A DNA stretch of 64,000 nucleotides from Candidatus Accumulibacter phosphatis (lineage in GTDB: Bacteria; Pseudomonadota; Gammaproteobacteria; Burkholderiales; Rhodocyclaceae): the NCBI RefSeq assembly GCF_012939955.1, contig NZ_SPMY01000025.1:23591-87590 (forward strand). The letters run 5' to 3'. Shown here piece by piece: positions 18,243 through 27,975 of the stretch. The notes beneath the pieces were generated by a model. It had not been told where the DNA came from. It saw nothing but the letters and a program-made list of their open reading frames with translations, and made no database searches. Position 1 is the first letter of the stretch, and every line of letters begins with the position of its first letter. Made by a program: the position numbers and the translations under genes.

Positions 18243-18363
18243 GGCCAGACTATAGATTCAAGAGGCGTCCCCGGTCAAGGTGTGCAGCGCTTCGCGGCTG
18301 TGCCTGCTTGCCTGGCAGCGGTGGCTTTCGGTGGCGATGGCGGGCCGCCGGCCGTCTGGCGCG

Positions 18364-18600
18364 CTATAATCCGCCCTTTCGTCGACTGCGGTTAGCGAAA
18401 AACCATCGTGCAAGGTGCCGCAACGCAGATCCTCTGCAGCGGTTAAACGGGAAGCAGGTGCGTGTTCTCAGGAACACCATGCCTGCGCTGCCCCCGCAAC
18501 GGTAAGCGAGTGCGGGTGTGTCGAAATGCCACTGGGCGCCGGCCTGGGAAGGCGACACACCAAGACTCGCGAGCCCGGATACCGGCCTTCGCACACATTT
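18364..18600 (+). promoter_or_regulatory. Cobalamin (AdoCbl) riboswitch with upstream -10
   Basis: A perfect TATAAT at 18364-18369 precedes the leader. From about 18412 the RNA shows the class signature: GGTTAAACGGGAAGCAGGTG, then CCATGCCTGCGCTGCCCCCG with CAACGGTAAGC, the B12-box region GCCACTGGGCGCC...CCTGGGAAGGCG, and GAGCCCGGATACCGGCC. These are the conserved core elements of the cobalamin riboswitch. It ends about 135 bases before btuB, so binding of B12 should lower btuB-btuC-btuD expression. No clear -35 was seen. Confidence 0.93.
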
Positions 18601-18734
18601 GACGCAAGTGCCGCGGGGAAGCGGACACGAAACGCTCGGCTGCGCCGCTCGCCTCGTTGTTTGCTCCCTCGTGCATTTGATATTTGTTTGCTCGCCGGCT
18701 TGCGGGGACGCGTGCCGGATCCAGGGAGAAACCC

Positions 18735-20611
18735 ATGAGATATCAGAGGGCGCCGCGCGCAGGTTCTGCCGCGGCATTGGCCACGCTTTGCGGCGCGCTA
18801 TTTCCGGTGGCGGCCAACGCTGCCGATCAGCAGCTTGATCCTATCGTGGTCACCGCCACGCGACAGGCGACGCGCGCCAACGAATTGACCAGCGACGTGT
18901 CGGTGATCACCCGCGAAGAAATCAATGCGGCCGGACAATCAACGCTCGAGCAACTGCTGTCGCGGCAAGCCGGCATTCAGTACACGGCCAATGGCGGTCC
19001 TGGCACCAACAGCGGCGTGATTATCCGCGGCGCCAGCAGCAATCAGTCGATCGTGCTCATCGACGGCCAGCGCATCGGTTCGGCGACGACCGGCAGTGCG
19101 GCGCTGGCGCGCATTCCTCTTGACCAGATCGATCGCATCGAGATCCTGCGCGGCCCGGCTTCGTCGCTGTACGGAGCCGACGCCATTGGTGGCGTCATCC
19201 AGATCTTCACTCGCAAAGGCGAGGGTCCGACGCGACTGAATGCGAGTACGGGCTATGGCACTTACGGGACCACTGACACCACGGTCGGCGTCTCCGGTGG
19301 GACAGATCTGGTTTCCTACAGTGTTCAGGCGGGTTATCTGGATACTGGCAGTTTCAACGCCATTCACAACAAGTCGGACATCAATTACAACCCCGACGAT
19401 GATGGCTATCGCAACAGTAACCTGAGTGCGAACTTCTCCGTGCGTCCGGCAGCCGGTCAGGAAATTGGCGTCAACCTGCTCGCCAGCGACGGTAGCAACC
19501 AGTACGACTCGAACGACTTCAGTGCCGTCGGCGCCGACAAGAACTACACCAACGATCAGCTGCTGGAGTCCTATTCGATCTACTCGCGCAACCGCTTGAA
19601 CCAGGTATGGACGAGCACCCTGCGTCTCGGTACCAGCACCGACGCCTCCAAGGGCTATGCCGGTAACATCAGGGAGTACACCATACGCACGGACATGGAT
19701 CAGGCTTCGTGGCAGAACGATATCGTCCTGCCCATCGGCGAAGCGCTGCTGGCCGTCGAGTACACCAAGCAGAAAGTGTCTGGCAGCACTGACTACACGG
19801 TGACCGAACGCACGATTCGCTCGCTGCTCGGTGGCTGGAACGCCAGTATCGAGAAGCACCGCTTGCAGTTCAACCTGCGCCGTGACGACAACTCCCAGTT
19901 CGGCGATGAAACGACGGGTTCCGCTTCCTACGGCTACCAGTTCACTCCGGACTGGCGCGCGCACTTATCGTATGGGACGGCATTTCGCGCGCCGACTTTC
20001 AACGAACTGTATTTTCCCCCCGAGCGCTTTCTTCTCCGGCGGTAACCCCGATCTGCAGCCGGAACAGGCGAAGAACACCGAGGTGGGTGCGAACTGGGAG
20101 CGCGGCAATCATCGTGCGTCGCTGGTCCTGTACAACAATGTTGTCACCGACCTGATCGAGTTCCGGCCACCGACCTATGCGCCGGTCAACGTCAGCAAAG
20201 CCTTGCTGCGTGGTGCAACACTGACCTACGACGGACGCTTCTCGGAATGGGGGGGCGGGCGCTGCCGTCGATTTCCTCGATCCGAAAAACGAGGAAGACG
20301 GGCCGAACAAGGGCAATCGACTGGCCCGCCGCTCCACACAACAGATGAGCAGTTACATCAGCCGAACGCTTGGCAACTGGGATTTGCGCGGCGAGTGGCA
20401 ACTGGTCGGCAATCGCTACGACGACCCGGCCAACACCAATCTTCTCGGTGGCTACGGTCTGGTCAACCTGTATGCCGACTATCGCCTGCAACGTGACTGG
20501 ACCCTGTTCGCTCGCGCCAACAACATTTTCGACAAGTACTACGAGACGATTGACAACTACGCCACTGCGGGAGCGAATGTCTTCGTCGGTGTCCGCTACG
20601 CACCCAAGTAG
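18735..20611 (+). CDS. btuB: TonB-dependent cobalamin receptor BtuB, with two frameshifts
   Basis: An outer-membrane vitamin B12 receptor: signal peptide (ending VAANA), TonB box DPIVVTATR, plug domain (RIEILRGPASSLYGADAIGG) and beta barrel. Two breaks are visible. A run of six C at 20015-20020 shifts the frame, and removing one C restores FPSAFFSGGNPDLQPEQ. A run of seven G near 20248-20255 shifts it again, and removing one G restores WGAGAAVDFLDPKNEED. The corrected protein is 624 residues, the normal BtuB size, ending in the barrel-type VRYAPK. It is headed by the cobalamin riboswitch and followed 8 bases later by btuC. Both errors sit in homopolymers, so real inactivation is unlikely. Confidence 0.88.
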
Positions 20612-20619
20612 GAAGCTGG

Positions 20620-21609
20620 ATGCCCACCCGTCGCCGCGCTTTGCTGATTCTCGCAGCCCTCGCCGGGCTGTCGCAGTTGAGCATAGCGCTGGCGCTGATG
20701 GTGGGCAGTATTTCGATCACCCCCTTCGAGGTCCTGGCGGCACTGGTCGACAACGGCGGCGGCACCGCTGGCGAGGTTGTGCGCAGCCTGCGCCTGCCGC
20801 GTGCCTTGACCGGTTTCGCCTGCGGCGGCTTGCTGGCGTTGGCCGGAGCCCTGCTCCAGGTGTTGTTGCGCAACCCGCTCGCCGATCCCTACGTACTCGG
20901 CATTTCGGGGGGAGCCGGTATTGGCGCGCTGCTGGCCATCGTCTTCGGGTTCGGCGTTGCCGGGGTCAACGGCTTGGCTTTTGTGGGCGCACTCGGCGCC
21001 ATGCTACTGGTCTTCGGCCTGGCGCATGGCGAGGGCGGCTGGACGCACTCACGCCTGTTGCTGACCGGGGTGATCGTTGCCGCCGGCTGCGGCGCGGTGG
21101 TCACCCTGATGTTGGCCATTGCTCCCGAAGATCGGCTGCGCGGCATGCTCTTCTGGTTGATGGGCGACCTCTCGCAGACCGGAGACCCGAAATTGGTGCT
21201 CATCCTGCTCGCGATGGTGCTCCTGATCTCCCTGCCGTTTGCCCGTGAACTCAATCTCCTGGCGCGCGGAGCCGATGTTGCGCAGGCGCTAGGTGTCGCG
21301 GTCCGCCCTTTGCGCCGCGGTGTCTACCTGGTTGCCTCGCTGGCCACTGCCGCGGCAGTCACGCATGCCGGTGCGATCGGTTTTATCGGCCTGATTGTGC
21401 CGCATCTGGTGCGCCTGGCGACCGGTAACGACCAGCGTCTCTTGCTACCAGCCTCGGTGCTCGCCGGTGGTAGCCTGCTGGTGATTGCCGACACGCTGGC
21501 GCGGACCGTCCTGGCGCCACAGCAATTGCCGGTGGGTGTTCTGACCGCGTTGATTGGCGTGCCTGCCTTTCTCTTCCTGCTGACGCGCGGCGCTGCCGGG
21601 AGGGGATGA
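20620..21609 (+). CDS. btuC: Cobalamin ABC transporter permease BtuC
   Basis: A 329-residue FecCD-family permease with about nine to ten transmembrane helices. Family motifs include LRLPRALTGFACGGLLALAG, RNPLADPYVLGISGGAG and GAIGFIGLIVPHLVR. It imports B12 across the inner membrane. The family also carries haem and siderophores; the assignment to B12 rests on the riboswitch and btuB upstream. The stop is one base before the btuD start. Confidence 0.9.
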   Translation: MPTRRRALLILAALAGLSQLSIALALMVGSISITPFEVLAALVDNGGGTAGEVVRSLRLPRALTGFACGGLLALAGALLQVLLRNPLADPYVLGISGGAGIGALLAIVFGFGVAGVNGLAFVGALGAMLLVFGLAHGEGGWTHSRLLLTGVIVAAGCGAVVTLMLAIAPEDRLRGMLFWLMGDLSQTGDPKLVLILLAMVLLISLPFARELNLLARGADVAQALGVAVRPLRRGVYLVASLATAAAVTHAGAIGFIGLIVPHLVRLATGNDQRLLLPASVLAGGSLLVIADTLARTVLAPQQLPVGVLTALIGVPAFLFLLTRGAAGRG

Positions 21610-21610
21610 G

Positions 21611-22390
21611 ATGGAGCAGACGGCGCCTCTCCTGACCACCCGTGCCCTTGCTGTCGGCATCGCTGGCCGGACTTTTTGCCGCGATCTGGAACTGAGCGTG
21701 CAGCCAGGTGATTCGCTGGCCATTCTCGGCCGCAACGGCGCCGGCAAGTCGACCCTGCTTTCGGTGCTGGCGGGCTTGCGCGAGCCGGAAGGCGGCGAGG
21801 TGCGCATCGCCGGCGCCCGCTATGCGCAACTCGGTGCGCGTCGCTGCGCTCGTATTCGTGGCTGGTTGCCGCAGAGCCGCAGCGAAGCTTTTTCCTCGAC
21901 GGTCCTGGAAACGGCACTGGTCGGACGTCATCCCCATCTCGATCGCTGGGACTGGGAGTCCGAGGCAGATGCTCGGCAAGCCCGTCGGGCGCTGGCCTGC
22001 GTCGGCCTTGCCGACCTGGCGCAACGCGACGTGCAGACACTTTCCGGCGGCGAGCGGCAGCGCTTGGCCATCGCCACCCTGCTGACGCAGGCGCCGCAGC
22101 TCTACCTGCTCGACGAGCCACTGGCTCACCTCGATCTGAATCACCAGATCGCCACTCTCGAGTTGTTTGCGGCGCTCAATCGCGAAGAGCAGATGGCCAG
22201 CGTGATGGTCCTTCATGAACCCGGCCTGGCGGCGCGCTTCTGCTCGCGAGCACTGCTGCTTTTCGACGACGGCACGACGCTGCTGGGACGCAGTGACGAG
22301 GTCATCAGTAGCGATTCCTTGAGCCGGTTGTACGGCTATCCGCTGCGCGAAGTGGGCGCTGGCGAACTGCGCTGGTTCATGCCGGCGTAG
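21611..22390 (+). CDS. btuD: Cobalamin ABC transporter ATPase BtuD
   Basis: A 259-residue ABC ATPase with Walker A GRNGAGKST, the signature LSGGERQRLA, Walker B LYLLDEP and the following AHLDLNHQ. It energises BtuC. It starts two bases after the btuC stop. No periplasmic binding protein gene (btuF) follows: the next gene is a diguanylate cyclase on the opposite strand, so BtuF must be encoded elsewhere. Confidence 0.9.
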   Translation: MEQTAPLLTTRALAVGIAGRTFCRDLELSVQPGDSLAILGRNGAGKSTLLSVLAGLREPEGGEVRIAGARYAQLGARRCARIRGWLPQSRSEAFSSTVLETALVGRHPHLDRWDWESEADARQARRALACVGLADLAQRDVQTLSGGERQRLAIATLLTQAPQLYLLDEPLAHLDLNHQIATLELFAALNREEQMASVMVLHEPGLAARFCSRALLLFDDGTTLLGRSDEVISSDSLSRLYGYPLREVGAGELRWFMPA

Positions 22391-22406
22391 CGACGCTCGG
22401 CAGTCA

Positions 22407-22476
22407 GTGTGCAAGTCGCGGACGCGGCACACGATCCTTTCTCCCCTTGCCGGAGAAAGGCCGGAAAAGAGGGGGG
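22407..22476. repeat. Modular intergenic repeat, short copy (modules A, B)
   Basis: A diverged module A (GTGTGCAAGTCGCGGACGCGGCAC) is followed by module B (CCTTTCTCCCCTTGCCGGAGAAAGG). It lies between the convergent btuD and diguanylate cyclase genes, where module B could act as a two-way terminator. Confidence 0.6.
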
Positions 22477-22477
22477 G

Positions 22478-24232
22478 TCAGGTGCTCGGCGTTGCCGGCC
22501 CACTGCGGCCACTCTCCAGGCCTTGCTTGCGCCGGTACATGTCGGCATCGGAACACTGCACCAGCGATTCGACATCCTGCCCATCTTCGGGGTACATGGC
22601 CAGGCCGACAGAAGCGCCGGTGTTGGCATCCAGCGCCGTCGTATCGATCGACAGCAGTGGCGTGCCAAGCAGCTGCTCGATGTTGCTGCGCGCGCTCTCC
22701 GCGTCCTGGCGGTTGTTGACCGCATCGAGCATGACCACGAACTCGTCGCCAGCGTAGCGCGCGACCAGGTCGCGGCTGCGCAGTCCGCTGAGCATGCGCT
22801 GCGCGATTTCCTGCAGCACCTTGTCACCGACGTCATGGCCGAAGCTGTCGTTGATGTTCTTGAAACCGTTGAGGTCGATGAAGAGAATGGCGAAGGGGCG
22901 GGGCTCGGGGAGTTCGCGTTGCCGGGCCAGGCGGTCGTCGACGCGGCGCAGGAAGGCTTCGCGGTTGGCCAGCCCGGTCAAGCGGTCGCTGAGCAGTTTG
23001 CTCTGCATGCTCCGGAAGCTTTTCGCCAGGTCGCCGATTTCATCGCTGCGGGTGACATCGAAAGCCGCATTGAGGTCGCCGTTGCCGACCTTGCGGGCTG
23101 CCACGGCCAGTTCCTTGAGGTCGCGGGTGACGACCGAGAGGACCATGAAGCCGATGAAGATGGTCATCAGCGAGGCGAGCAAGGCGAGTAACACGGTGCG
23201 CTTGAAGTTCTCGGTGACGCCGAACAGAAAATCGCTGCGCGGTACCGCGACGACGATGATCCAGTCCAGTCCGGCGGCATCCTGGATGCGCGCATAGGCG
23301 GCTTCGACCGCCTCACCGTTGGCGCTTTCAAAGACCGCGGTTTGCGGGTGCGGGGCTTTGGCGGAAGGGTGTAGCAGCTTGCGGATCTCGCGGAAACTGG
23401 CGGCTACCAGGGGATCGTCGCTGTCCTGCACATTGAGTCGCACATTGCCCTCGGTGGCATCCTTGCGCAGGTGTGGGCCGCGTGAGGTGCCGATCAGCCG
23501 GCCGTCGGTTTCGACGACGTAGGCGATGCCGTTGGCGCTCAGTCGCAAGGAGCGCAGAAACTCGTTGACTCCTTGCAGCGACAGATCGGTGGCCACGACG
23601 CCCTGAAACTTGCCCTCTGCGTCGTTGACTCGTCTGGCACGGGTGGCGACCAGTTCCTCGGTTTTGAAGTCGATGTACACCGAGGTCCAGGTGTGCATCG
23701 TCGAGCTCTCGCCAGACTTGAACCACGGGCGTTCACGGGGCTCGAAGATGCGCATTTCGCGCACCGGGTCGCTCAGTTCGCCAGCGATCCCGGAAAAGCG
23801 ATAGATCGTTCGCGGGCCATCGCCGGTGGTTCGCAGGCGCAATTCGGCGTCACTTTCGGAATGGCGCCAGAGTCCGAAAAAGTGTCCGCTACGATCGCCG
23901 TAATAGGCGTAGTTGTTGGGGTCGCGATGCACCGAGGTGGCCAGCCAGAAGCGCGTGCGCAGGTCGTCGAGGTCGTCGTCGATGTTGGCCGGCGCGGCCA
24001 CGCCGGTGGGAAACGCCGTTTCGAGCACCGCACTGGCGCCAAAGACGTGCCGCTCAGCCGCCTGGGCGATTCGGTACACCATCTCCGAGAGCAGTTGATT
24101 CGACAGGGTGTCGACGGCAACGCGGCCTGCCGAATACGACAAGCCGCCGATGGCTGCCGCCAGCAGCAGAACCAGCACCACGTACGGCATGGTGAGCATC
24201 TGCCGCAGTGAAAGGATTTGCAGGAACTTCAT
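22478..24232 (-). CDS. Membrane diguanylate cyclase with periplasmic sensor, HAMP and AGDEF motif
   Basis: A 584-residue signalling protein: transmembrane segment 1 (residues 14-33), a long periplasmic dCache-like sensor (to ~residue 330), transmembrane segment 2, HAMP (LKELAVAARKVGNGDLNAAF) and a GGDEF domain. The catalytic loop reads RYAGDEFVV, that is AGDEF instead of GGDEF. The product-inhibition I-site RSRD lies five residues before it. AGDEF variants are known to keep cyclase activity in some proteins, so c-di-GMP synthesis is plausible. The ligand is unknown. Its 3' end abuts a repeat shared with the btuD gene. Confidence 0.9.
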   Translation of the reverse strand: MKFLQILSLRQMLTMPYVVLVLLLAAAIGGLSYSAGRVAVDTLSNQLLSEMVYRIAQAAERHVFGASAVLETAFPTGVAAPANIDDDLDDLRTRFWLATSVHRDPNNYAYYGDRSGHFFGLWRHSESDAELRLRTTGDGPRTIYRFSGIAGELSDPVREMRIFEPRERPWFKSGESSTMHTWTSVYIDFKTEELVATRARRVNDAEGKFQGVVATDLSLQGVNEFLRSLRLSANGIAYVVETDGRLIGTSRGPHLRKDATEGNVRLNVQDSDDPLVAASFREIRKLLHPSAKAPHPQTAVFESANGEAVEAAYARIQDAAGLDWIIVVAVPRSDFLFGVTENFKRTVLLALLASLMTIFIGFMVLSVVTRDLKELAVAARKVGNGDLNAAFDVTRSDEIGDLAKSFRSMQSKLLSDRLTGLANREAFLRRVDDRLARQRELPEPRPFAILFIDLNGFKNINDSFGHDVGDKVLQEIAQRMLSGLRSRDLVARYAGDEFVVMLDAVNNRQDAESARSNIEQLLGTPLLSIDTTALDANTGASVGLAMYPEDGQDVESLVQCSDADMYRRKQGLESGRSGPATPST

Positions 24233-24361
24233 GGATTCCTCGCTAGGGGCCGGCTGCGGAAATACTCGCTAGAGCGAATGCTATGCGAAGGCTGTGGGGC
24301 CCGCGCGTGAGGGATGTCACGATGCGTGGCGCAGCCTCGCTGTAAGGCGTCCCTGGTTAAT

Positions 24362-24566
24362 GTGAAAGTCGCGTATGCGACTCACGAACCTCCCTTCTCC
24401 CTTGCGGGAGAAGGGCAGGGGGGTGAGGCGGGGAATTCAGGGAGCATGCTCCCTGCCCGTCGAACGATTCCGGCGTGCAAGCCGGAATGCGCACTGCAAG
24501 TGAGAGGGGGGACGGTCATGACTTTCATCATTCGGGGTATCTCGACTGTCATGACCGTTAGCGGTT
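24362..24566. repeat. Modular intergenic repeat, most complete copy (modules A-D)
   Basis: This copy has all four modules in order. A: AAAGTCGCGTATGCGACT. B: CCCTTCTCCC...GGGAGAAGGG. C: GGAGCATGCTCC and TTCCGGCGTGCAAGCCGGAA. D: an inverted pair with arms ACGGTCATGAC and GTCATGACCGT at the two ends of a ~45-base loop region. It fills most of the 377-base gap between the diguanylate cyclase and bacteriohemerythrin genes; nothing else is seen in that gap. Confidence 0.85.
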
Positions 24567-24609
24567 GACTGGCGGCAGTTCGAGTGAAGCCGGTAGCGCG
24601 TACCGGTCG

Positions 24610-25023
24610 TCAAGGCGTAGGAGTTGCGGCGGCCGCCTTGACGCTCGGCACGTAGTCGAAGTCGGCGACCAGGATGTGGTTGTAGAACCAGCCGTTGATC
24701 AGGAACTTTACCTCGTCGGCAATCTCGTCGAGGGTCATCTGCTTGGCATTCTCCAGCAGCGTGAACAGCATTCGCCGGAATTCCGTGTGCAGTTGCCGAT
24801 GCGCCTCGAGGCCAGGGTAATGGCAAGCGGCCATCATCTGCTCTTCTTCGCGCAAATGAACTTTCACGTACTCGGTCAGTATGGCCAGTGACTTGAGCAC
24901 CCGGATTTGATCCCCATCACCAGCAAAGGTCGCCGCAAGGTCGAACAATTGCCGATGCTGCGCATCAATGTTTGGCAAACCGACGAGTATCTTCGGCGAC
25001 CACTCCACCAACTCATATTTCAT
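24610..25023 (-). CDS. Bacteriohemerythrin
   Basis: A 137-residue oxygen-binding protein with the di-iron ligand set in order: IDAQHRQLFD, HLREEEQMM (HxxxE), EAHRQLHTEF (HxxxH) and NHILVADFDY (HxxxxD). Such single-domain proteins bind or sense oxygen in the cytoplasm. The Ala/Pro-rich tail is short. A second bacteriohemerythrin is encoded at 34514. It lies 36 bases downstream of the ABC-F gene on the same strand. Confidence 0.92.
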   Translation of the reverse strand: MKYELVEWSPKILVGLPNIDAQHRQLFDLAATFAGDGDQIRVLKSLAILTEYVKVHLREEEQMMAACHYPGLEAHRQLHTEFRRMLFTLLENAKQMTLDEIADEVKFLINGWFYNHILVADFDYVPSVKAAAATPTP

Positions 25024-25059
25024 TTACTGCTCCAATTGCTGTGTAGGGGGCCAAGCACC

Positions 25060-27009
25060 TCACGAGATTGTCGGGCCGGCCGAATCGATCCGTTCGGCGA
25101 GCGTCAGCCAGTGCTCTTCCAGTTTCGCCAACTGCACGGCGATCTCGCTCATGCGTGTTCCCAGAGCCGCCAGATCAGCGGCGGCCAGTGGCTTCGACAA
25201 ACGGCTCTCCAGAGAGTGCTGTTCTTGCTGCAGATCGAGCAGCTCCTTTTCGATCCGGCCCTGGTCGCGGGCCAGGGCTTTCAGCGTTCCGGGCCCTTTC
25301 CGGTTGGCCGTGGTGCTCACCGATGCTGCGGCTTGGCGCGGCTCCTTGGCGCTCTTCAGCGATTTCTTGAGACTGTCTCGGCTGCGTTTTGCTTCGTCAA
25401 GCAGGTAGCGCTGGTAGTCATCGAGATCGCCCGTAAAGTCGGCCACGCCACCGCGGCTGACCAGCCAGAACTCGTCACATACCGAGCGCAACAGCGAGCG
25501 GTCGTGGCTGACCAGCATTACCGTGCCCTCGAATTCGTTGAGTGCGATCGACAAGGCTTCGCGGGTGCCGAGGTCGAGATGGTTGGTCGGTTCGTCGAGC
25601 AGCAGCAGGTTGGGGCGTTGCCAGACGATCATGCACAGCACCAGGCGTGCTTTTTCGCCGCCACTCATCGTGCCGACCGCTTGCTTGACCATGTCGCCAC
25701 TGAAGTTGAAGGTGCCGAGGAAGCTGCGCAGATCCTGCTCGCGGCCGCTCTGGCCGTTGGGCAGTCCCTCCTTGGCCATGCGCACCATATGTTCGAGAGG
25801 TGTTTCGTCGGGGCGTAGAACGTCGAGCTCCTGCTGCGCGAAATAACCAATGTGCAGGCCTTTCCCTTCGGCGAGGCTGCCGCTGGTACAGCTGAGGACG
25901 CGGGCAATGGTTTTCACCAGCGTTGACTTGCCCTGTCCGTTGGCGCCCAGGATCCCGATGCGCTGGCCAGCCAGCACCGAGCGCGTGACCTGACGGACGA
26001 TCACCGTCGGCGGGGTGCCGGCGGCTGCCTCGGCAGGTGCCGGGTAGCCGAAGCTGGCGTTGTCCATGATCAGCATCGGGTTGGGCAGGTTGGCGGCTTC
26101 CTTGAACTCGAAGCTGAACTCGGCATTGGCCAGTATCGGCGCCAGACGCTCGATTCTTTCCAGTGCCTTGACCCGGCTCTGCGCCTGCTTGGCCTTGGTC
26201 GCCTTGGCTTTGAAGCGGTTGATGAAGCTCTGCAGATGGGCGATCTTGTCCTGTTGTTTGGCGTAGGCGTTTTGCTGCAGTTCGAGCTGCTGGGCGCGGG
26301 TTTCCTCGAAAACGCTGTAGTTGCCGCCATAACGCGTCAATTGCTCGTTGTCGAGATGCAGCGTCACCGTCGAAATTGCGTCGAGAAACTCACGATCGTG
26401 ACTGATAACCAGCATTGTGCCTTCGTAGCGCTTGAGCCAGCTCTCCAGCCACACCAGCGCGTCCAGGTCGAGGTGGTTGGTCGGTTCGTCGAGAAGCAGG
26501 AGGTCGGACGGACACATCAGCGCCCGGGCCAGCTGCAGGCGCATTCGCCAGCCGCCGGAGAAGCTGTGGACCGGATTGTTCAGTTCGGTAGTCTTGAAGC
26601 CGAGGCCAAGGATCAGGGCCTGCGCACGTGCCTGCGCATCGTGTGCGCCAGCGTCGTGCAGGGCCATGTAGGCATGTGCCAGGTCGTCGCCGTCGCCGCT
26701 CGCTTCGGCCAGGCGTACTTCCTCCTGGGCTGCGAGCAAGGCGGTGTCGCCGGTAATCACGAAATCGGTGGCGCTTTGCGAGGTTTCCGGCATTTCCTGC
26801 AGGACTTGCGCGAGGCGCCACTGGGCTGGCCGGAAGAACTCACCGGCGTCTTCGTGCAGGCTGCCGTCGAGCAGCGCGAAAAGCGTCGACTTGCCGGCGC
26901 CGTTGCGACCGATCAGGCCAACCCGTTCGCCGGTGTTGATGGTCACCGAGGTGTTATCGAGCAACACCCTGGCGCCGCGGCGCAGGGTAACGCCTTTGAG
27001 GGTGATCAT
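25060..27009 (-). CDS. yheS: ABC-F family ATPase (YheS type)
   Basis: A 649-residue cytosolic ATPase with two ABC domains in tandem. Walker A motifs are GRNGAGKST (domain 1) and GANGQGKST (domain 2), signatures SGGWRMRLQLA and SGGEKARLVL, and both Walker B sites read [13 protein letters not shown] linker with many Lys/Gln separates the domains, and a C-terminal coiled coil follows. ABC-F proteins act on ribosomes rather than as transporters. The length and C-terminal extension fit YheS. A second, distinct ABC-F gene is at 29555. Confidence 0.88.
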   Translation of the reverse strand: MITLKGVTLRRGARVLLDNTSVTINTGERVGLIGRNGAGKSTLFALLDGSLHEDAGEFFRPAQWRLAQVLQEMPETSQSATDFVITGDTALLAAQEEVRLAEASGDGDDLAHAYMALHDAGAHDAQARAQALILGLGFKTTELNNPVHSFSGGWRMRLQLARALMCPSDLLLLDEPTNHLDLDALVWLESWLKRYEGTMLVISHDREFLDAISTVTLHLDNEQLTRYGGNYSVFEETRAQQLELQQNAYAKQQDKIAHLQSFINRFKAKATKAKQAQSRVKALERIERLAPILANAEFSFEFKEAANLPNPMLIMDNASFGYPAPAEAAAGTPPTVIVRQVTRSVLAGQRIGILGANGQGKSTLVKTIARVLSCTSGSLAEGKGLHIGYFAQQELDVLRPDETPLEHMVRMAKEGLPNGQSGREQDLRSFLGTFNFSGDMVKQAVGTMSGGEKARLVLCMIVWQRPNLLLLDEPTNHLDLGTREALSIALNEFEGTVMLVSHDRSLLRSVCDEFWLVSRGGVADFTGDLDDYQRYLLDEAKRSRDSLKKSLKSAKEPRQAAASVSTTANRKGPGTLKALARDQGRIEKELLDLQQEQHSLESRLSKPLAAADLAALGTRMSEIAVQLAKLEEHWLTLAERIDSAGPTIS

Positions 27010-27091
27010 GCGGCAGAAAACTCCAGGTGGTCGTCCAGCAGACTTGGTCGTGCCGAGACTTGAGGGTAATGGCTATCGGTGCTGGCGGGGC

Positions 27092-27963
27092 TCAGCGGAA
27101 TATCACGGTCTTGTTGGCGTGCAGAAGGACGCGATCTTCGAGGTGATAGCGCAGCCCGCGCGCCAATACCGCCTTCTCGATGTCCTTGCCGTAGCGCACC
27201 ATGTCTTCGACGGAGTCCGAGTGATCGATGCGGATCACGTCCTGCTCGACGATCGGTCCCTGGTCGAGTTCGCGGGTGACGTAGTGGCAGGTTGCGCCGA
27301 TCAGCTTGACGCCGCGCTGGAAGGCTGGTGGTAAGGCCGGGCGCCGACGAAGCTGGGCAGAAACGAATGGTGGATGTTGATCATCTGTCCCGGGTAGCGG
27401 GTGCACATATCGGCCGGCAGAATCTGCATGTAACGCGCAAGGACCATGGTGTCACCCTTGACTTCGTCGTAGATGCGACAGATTTCAGCGTGCGCCGCCT
27501 GCTTGTTGTCGGCGCTGACCGGCACGTGGTGGAAGGGGATGCCGTGCCACTCGACGAAAGCCTTGAAAGTGTCGTGATTCGAGATTACGCAGGGGATCTC
27601 GATGGCGAGCTCTTTCGATTGCCAGCGTGCGAGAAGGTCGTAAAGGCAGTGTTCCTGCTTGCTGACCATCAGCACCACGCGCCGCTTGACTGCCGAGTCG
27701 CTGATCTTCCAGTCCATCGATAGTTCAGCAGCCAGCGGCGCGAAGCGGTCGCGAAACTCGGCCAGATGAAAGGGCAGCGAATCGGCTTTCACCTGCATGC
27801 GCATGAAGTAGCGGCTGGCATGCTCATCGTTGCCTTCGTCGGCGTGATAGCTCGATTCGAGAATCCAGCCCTGGTGCTGGGCGATGAAGCCCGAGATGCG
27901 CGCGATGATGCCGATCTGGTCGGGGCAGGATCCGGAAAGGGTGTAGAAACGTTTGCTTTGCAT
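27092..27963 (-). CDS. purU: Formyltetrahydrofolate deformylase PurU, with a frameshift
   Basis: Hydrolyses 10-formyl-tetrahydrofolate to formate and tetrahydrofolate. An N-terminal ACT domain ([20 protein letters not shown]) is followed by the formyltransferase-fold domain with [19 protein letters not shown] and, after the break, [20 protein letters not shown]. The frame breaks near 27324: one base appears to be missing, and adding a G on the coding strand turns PYHQPSS into [15 protein letters not shown]. The corrected length is 290 residues, typical of PurU. This defect is a deletion in a GGCC context rather than a homopolymer insertion. Confidence 0.88.
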
Positions 27964-27975
27964 GCGGCGGTAATC

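Noticed and set aside
11822..20611. napB and btuB as true pseudogenes
   Set aside because: Each break lies in a homopolymer, and a single-base correction restores normal-length proteins within otherwise intact, regulated operons.
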